Positions 60,113-64,000 of a stretch of 64,000 nucleotides of DNA are shown one piece after another. Source of the DNA: Halomonas alkalisoli (lineage in GTDB: Bacteria > Pseudomonadota > Gammaproteobacteria > Pseudomonadales > Halomonadaceae); NCBI RefSeq assembly GCF_021412585.1, contig NZ_JAKCMI010000029.1, positions 1-64,000 of the forward strand, given 5' to 3'. Under the pieces are notes generated by a model that worked only from the letters and a program-made list of their open reading frames with translations, made no database searches and was not told where the DNA came from. A program made the translations under genes and the position numbers. Every line of letters starts with the position of its first letter. The stretch's first letter is position 1.

Positions 60113-61651
60113 ATGGAGATGTTGCTCGAGGCGCTGGCATCGCTGATGACCTTTCAGAGTTTCATCACGGTGCTGGTCGGAGTGTCGGCCGGACTGCTGA
60201 TCGGCTCCCTGCCCGGGTTGACCGCCACCATGGCCCTGGCGGTGCTGTTGCCCTTCACCTTCTCGATGCCCCCCCTGCAGGGCCTGATGGCCCTGGGGGC
60301 CGTCTACATGGGTTCCATCTATGGCGGGGCCTTCACGGCGATCCTGATCAATACGCCGGGTACCCCGTCGTCGATCGCCACCACCTTCGACGGCTATCCC
60401 ATGGCCCGGCAGGGGCGAGCCTTCGAAGCCCTGGCCGGCGCCACCATCGCCTCGGTGATCGGCGGTCTGGTGGGGGTCACCTTCCTGCTGCTGCTGGCCC
60501 CGCCGCTTGCGCGCTGGGCGGTGGCCTTCGGGCCCGCCGAGATGTTCTGGGTGGCCATGCTGGGCCTGACGCTGGTGGCCAGCCTCTCCAGCGGCTCGCT
60601 GCTCAAGGGGCTGCTGGGCGGCTGCATCGGCATGCTGCTGAGCACGGTCGGCGTCTCGCCGGTGGGGGGCGAGACCCGCTTCACCTTCGGCTTTCCCCCC
60701 CTGCAGGGGGGCATCGAGTTGATCGTGGCCCTGATCGGGCTGTTCGTGATCCCGGAGCTGCTGACCATGGCCGCGGAGGGCAGGGGGGCACTGCGGCCGA
60801 GTGGCGAGTTCGGCAAGCGTGAAGCAAGCATCGGCCAGGTCGCCAAGCGGATTTTTCGCCGCCCGGGCAACCTGGTTCGCTCCTGCCTGATCGGCCAGGT
60901 CATCGCCATCATTCCCGGGGCCGGGGGCAACGTCACCAGCCTGGTGGCCTACAACGAGGCTCGGCGGTTCTCCAAGGATCCCCAGAGCTTCGGCAAGGGG
61001 AACATCGATGGCGTGGTGGCCTCCGAGTCGAGCAACAATGTCATGGTGGCGGGCAGCATGATCCCGCTGCTGACCCTCGGCATCCCCGGTGCACCACCTG
61101 ATGCCATCATCCTCGGCGTGCTGATGCTCCATGGCCTGCGCCCGGGGATCGACCTCTTCACCGAGACCGGCGTGCTCACCAACGGCTTCATCCTCTCGAT
61201 GGGGCTGGCGGCGCTGATGCTCCTGCCGGTGGGGCTGTTGGGCGCTCGGCTGATCTATCGGGTGGTCATCAAGACCCCCTACTACTTCATGGTGCCCTGC
61301 ATCGCCATGGTCACCATCATCGGTACCTTCGCCCTGCGCAACAGCCTGCTGGACGTCGGCATCATGCTGATCCTTGGCACCCTCGGCTACTTCCTGCGCC
61401 TGATCGGCATCCACGCCGCCCCCATCGTGCTGGGCCTGATCCTCGGCGGCATCGCCGAGCAAGGGTATGTGCAGACCATGCTGGCCGCGGTGGTCGACCC
61501 GATCCCCTGGTTGCGACTGGTCCGCAATCCGCTCTCCCAGGTGCTGGCGGGCATGGTGCTGTTGGGCGCCGCCACGGCGCTGCTGCCCGTGTGGCTGGAG
61601 CGCAGCGGGCGGCTGCAGAAGGTGACGTCGGCTGAGGAGGAGAAACCATGA
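60113..61651 (+). CDS. tctA: Tripartite tricarboxylate transporter large membrane protein
   Basis: This 512-residue protein has about 11-12 membrane segments and the TctA signature GSLPGLTATMALAVLLPFTF and YGGAFTAILINTPGTPSSIA. Its length is normal. GGAGGGAGA precedes the start. It overlaps tctB by 4 bp. Confidence 0.95.
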   Translation: MEMLLEALASLMTFQSFITVLVGVSAGLLIGSLPGLTATMALAVLLPFTFSMPPLQGLMALGAVYMGSIYGGAFTAILINTPGTPSSIATTFDGYPMARQGRAFEALAGATIASVIGGLVGVTFLLLLAPPLARWAVAFGPAEMFWVAMLGLTLVASLSSGSLLKGLLGGCIGMLLSTVGVSPVGGETRFTFGFPPLQGGIELIVALIGLFVIPELLTMAAEGRGALRPSGEFGKREASIGQVAKRIFRRPGNLVRSCLIGQVIAIIPGAGGNVTSLVAYNEARRFSKDPQSFGKGNIDGVVASESSNNVMVAGSMIPLLTLGIPGAPPDAIILGVLMLHGLRPGIDLFTETGVLTNGFILSMGLAALMLLPVGLLGARLIYRVVIKTPYYFMVPCIAMVTIIGTFALRNSLLDVGIMLILGTLGYFLRLIGIHAAPIVLGLILGGIAEQGYVQTMLAAVVDPIPWLRLVRNPLSQVLAGMVLLGAATALLPVWLERSGRLQKVTSAEEEKP

Positions 61652-62103
61652 TCCTGCGTCTCAATACCGACATCGCCGCCGGTTTCGTCGGCCTGGCCTT
61701 CGCCGCCCTGCTGTGGCTGGCGCGCGGCGACATGGGCAGGCTCAGCATCATCTTTCCCCGGGCCATCCTGCTGATTCTCACCGTCATCGCCGTGGCGTTG
61801 ATCATCAAGGGCCTGGTGCGCCCCGGCGATCGTCAGGTCGAGATTACCGGCAGCCCGCGGCGCCTGTTTGTGGTGGCGGCCGGCTTCTTCGTCTGGTGGG
61901 TGGCGATCGGCCAGCTGGGCTTCGTCGTCTCCAGCGTCGTGGCGCTGCTGCTGTTGGTCTGGTACCTGGCTCGCGTGGAAGGGCCGGTGAGTCCGTGGCG
62001 CCTGTTGCGCTGGGTACCGATCGTCCTGCTGCTGGTGGGTGTCTTCTACCTGACCTTTACCCAGCTTCTCAATGTACGTCTGCCTTCGGGCCTGCTGATC
62101 TAG
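61648..62103 (+). CDS. tctB: Tripartite tricarboxylate transporter small membrane protein
   Basis: This 151-residue protein has four hydrophobic segments (for example AGFVGLAFAALLWLAR and LFVVAAGFFVWWVAIG), the TctB pattern. It completes the three-part transporter. Confidence 0.9.
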   Translation: MILRLNTDIAAGFVGLAFAALLWLARGDMGRLSIIFPRAILLILTVIAVALIIKGLVRPGDRQVEITGSPRRLFVVAAGFFVWWVAIGQLGFVVSSVVALLLLVWYLARVEGPVSPWRLLRWVPIVLLLVGVFYLTFTQLLNVRLPSGLLI

Positions 62104-62112
62104 GAGTCACGC

Positions 62113-63282
62113 ATGCGCATCACCGACATACGCGAGGCGCGGGTATCCATCGCCTCCGACATCGCCAACGCCTACATTTCCTTCTCGAAGATGGATGTCT
62201 CGGTGCTGGCCATCTATACCGATGCCAAGGTCAATGGCCGCCAGGTGGTGGGCTATGGCTTCAATTCCAATGGCCGCTATGCCCAGAGCGGCCTCCTGCG
62301 CGAGCGCTTCCTGCCGCGACTCAAGGAAGCGGACGCCGCCGCCCTGCTCGACGAGAGCGGTGCTAACCTCGACCCCTTCAAGGTCTGGTCGGTGTTGATG
62401 GCCAACGAGAAGCCCGGCGGCCACGGCGAGCGCAGCGTTGCGGTGGGCATCATCGACATGGCGATTTGGGACATTGTCGCGAAGGTGGAGAACAAGCCCC
62501 TGGCTCGGCTGCTGGCCGAGCGCTACGACGACGGTACGCCCGACGACAAGGTCGCCGTCTATGCGGCTGGTGGCTATTACTACCCGGGCAAGCCGATCCA
62601 GGGCCTCAAGGACGAGATGCGCGACTACCTTGACCTGGGCTACACCTGCACCAAGATGAAGATCGGCGGCGTGCCGCTCGCCGAGGATATCGAGCGGGTC
62701 GAGGCGGCCATCGAGGTGGTCGGCGAGGCCGGCCGCCTGGCCGTGGACGCCAACGGCCGCTTCGACCTCAGGACAACCCTGGCCTTCGCCGAAGGACTGG
62801 CACCCTATGGGGTGCGTTGGTACGAGGAGGCGGGCGATCCGCTCGACTACGCCTTGCAGCAGCAACTCGGCGAGCACTATGCCGCACCCACGGCCACCGG
62901 TGAGAACCTGTTCTCCCACCAGGACGTGCGCAACCTGCTGCGCTATGGGGGAATGCGTCCCGACCGCGACATCCTGCAGATGGACCCTGTGCTCAGCTAC
63001 GGACTGGTGGAGTACCTGCGCATGCTCGAAGTATTGCGCGCCCATGGCTGGTCGTCACGCCAGTGCATACCCCATGGCGGCCACCAGTTCGCGCTGAACA
63101 TTGCCGCCGGCCTGAAGCTCGGCGGCAACGAGTCCTATCCCAGGGTGTTCGCCCCCTTCGGCGGCTTCGCCGACTCCACTCCGGTGGAGGGGGGAGTGGT
63201 CGCGTTACCCGACATGCCGGGGATCGGCTTTGAGGACAAGCGTGAATTGATGCAGGTCTTCAAGGAGCACTTGTCGGTCTGA
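62113..63282 (+). CDS. tarD: Enolase-superfamily sugar-acid dehydratase, D-tartrate dehydratase type
   Basis: This 389-residue enzyme of the mandelate racemase group closely resembles characterised D-tartrate dehydratase: GFNSNGRYAQSGLLRERF, NEKPGGHGERSVAVGIIDMA, the base in CTKMKIGG, metal ligands in VDANGRF, WYEEAGDP and ATGENLFSHQD, and the catalytic His in IPHGGHQFALN. It would turn D-tartrate into oxaloacetate. The preceding TctCAB system would import it. Another aldarate substrate remains possible. Confidence 0.85.
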   Translation: MRITDIREARVSIASDIANAYISFSKMDVSVLAIYTDAKVNGRQVVGYGFNSNGRYAQSGLLRERFLPRLKEADAAALLDESGANLDPFKVWSVLMANEKPGGHGERSVAVGIIDMAIWDIVAKVENKPLARLLAERYDDGTPDDKVAVYAAGGYYYPGKPIQGLKDEMRDYLDLGYTCTKMKIGGVPLAEDIERVEAAIEVVGEAGRLAVDANGRFDLRTTLAFAEGLAPYGVRWYEEAGDPLDYALQQQLGEHYAAPTATGENLFSHQDVRNLLRYGGMRPDRDILQMDPVLSYGLVEYLRMLEVLRAHGWSSRQCIPHGGHQFALNIAAGLKLGGNESYPRVFAPFGGFADSTPVEGGVVALPDMPGIGFEDKRELMQVFKEHLSV

Positions 63283-63461
63283 CGGCTCGCGTCACGCCCC
63301 TCAGTCGTCAGACTCGTCCGCTACGCTGGCCTTGAAACCCCATCTGATGATCACCACATTCATCCATGCAAGGTCCCCCTGGGGCCTCCCGCCACGGCGA
63401 CAGTGCCGTTGGAACGAGTTCAATCTGAAAACTGGTCACGGATACACAGGAGGTGATTGGG

Positions 63462-64000
63462 ATGCCAGTGCAAACATCGTCCAACCGCAAGCTGAAACAG
63501 GTCACCGATTATGCCGTTGCCGACGGACCAGCCACTCTCGGCCAGGCAGGCTATTTTGCCGATCGCCTACGGGATCCCTATCCCACTCGCCTGAGCCAGC
63601 CGCTCGATGTTCCCTGGCTCGACCGCCAGGAGGCAGTGGTCAAGGGGCGTGCCGAGGATGGCCCACTGAGCCAGGCGCAGCTCGATGAGTTCGACCGCAA
63701 GGGCTTCCTCTTCGAGTCCAATTTCATCCGGGGAGAGGAGCTCGAGGCGCTATATGGGGAGCTGAACGAGCTGCTGGGGCGCGACGATTTCCGGGGTCGC
63801 GATTTCAGTATCACCGAGCCCGACAGCCGCGAGATTCGCTCGCTGTTCGCTGTCCACTACCTCTCGGAGCGCTTTCGACGGCTGGCCCACGATGAGCGGT
63901 TGATGGGCCGGGCCCGGCAGATCCTCGGCGGTGACGCCTATGTCCACCAGTCGCGTATCAACTACAAGCCCGGCTTCGAGGGCAAGGGCTTCAGCTGGCA
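63462..64000 (+). CDS. ectD: Ectoine hydroxylase, 5' part (runs off window)
   Basis: The first 179 residues of an EctD-type non-heme iron/2-oxoglutarate dioxygenase: DPYPTRLSQPLDVPWLDRQE, then QLDEFDRKGFLFESNFIRGE and DAYVHQSRINYKPGFEGKGF at the edge, the start of the iron/cofactor region. It makes 5-hydroxyectoine, a salt and heat protectant. AGGAGGTGATT at 63448-63458 is an almost perfect anti-Shine-Dalgarno match, suggesting high expression. No ectABC genes lie in the window. Confidence 0.94.
   Translation, partial: MPVQTSSNRKLKQVTDYAVADGPATLGQAGYFADRLRDPYPTRLSQPLDVPWLDRQEAVVKGRAEDGPLSQAQLDEFDRKGFLFESNFIRGEELEALYGELNELLGRDDFRGRDFSITEPDSREIRSLFAVHYLSERFRRLAHDERLMGRARQILGGDAYVHQSRINYKPGFEGKGFSW

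Noticed and set aside
60005..61462. A 485-residue minus-strand frame opposite tctA
   Set aside because: It is a Gln/Gly/His-rich antisense shadow of a clear membrane transporter gene.

Overview
The window is a high-GC gammaproteobacterial chromosome segment, most likely from the Halomonadaceae (Halomonas or a close relative). The main clues are the start of an ectoine hydroxylase gene (ectD) at the right edge, the housekeeping gene content, and the 5S/23S sequence style. Genus-level placement is inference from gene content; no alignment was run.

Region 1 (1-2381) is the 3' part of a 23S rRNA, a complete 5S rRNA and its terminator. A second copy of only the 5S 3' end plus terminator follows about 280 bp downstream.

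Region 2 (2382-19139) is conserved chromosome. It holds a family-3 solute-binding protein, hisC, an AEC permease, an NlpE-like lipoprotein and radA. Next come a selD-mnmH (selenouridine tRNA) pair, an unusual glutamine-amidotransferase-like protein lacking its cysteine nucleophile, an alkyltransferase-like protein and yjaG. A leftward his cluster (hisB-hisH-hisA-hisF plus a small outer-membrane barrel) is followed by panM/panZ-like, asmA, mutY and yggX.

Region 3 (19233-19510) is a tRNA cluster: Phe(GAA), Gln(TTG), Thr(TGT).

Region 4 (19466-57915) is an apparently intact temperate siphovirus prophage of about 38.4 kb. It is integrated in the 3' end of tRNA-Thr, with a 46-bp direct repeat at both ends. 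The leftward arm runs from a CI-type repressor through small early genes, a PrtN-like regulator, a KilAC-like protein, a DUF2303 protein and a C5 DNA methyltransferase to the integrase. The rightward arm runs Cro, CII-like, zinc-finger protein, primase, VapE-type helicase, then an iteron- and Z-DNA-like intergenic region that may be the replication origin. A Q-like antiterminator, lysis genes (amidase, dual-start holin, Rz/Rz1), HNH/terminase/HK97 head genes and a long-tail module with a G/GT frameshift follow. Accessory cargo sits in two places: a HicB/HicA-like pair plus an AT-rich lipoprotein between the tail chaperones and the tape measure gene, and an ATP-grasp-like gene beside attR.

Region 5 (57916-64000) resumes the chromosome. 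An FCD-type GntR regulator, a tripartite tricarboxylate transporter (substrate-binding protein, large and small membrane proteins) and an enolase-superfamily dehydratase closely resembling D-tartrate dehydratase form a likely D-tartrate (or related sugar-acid) uptake and catabolism operon. The window ends inside ectD.
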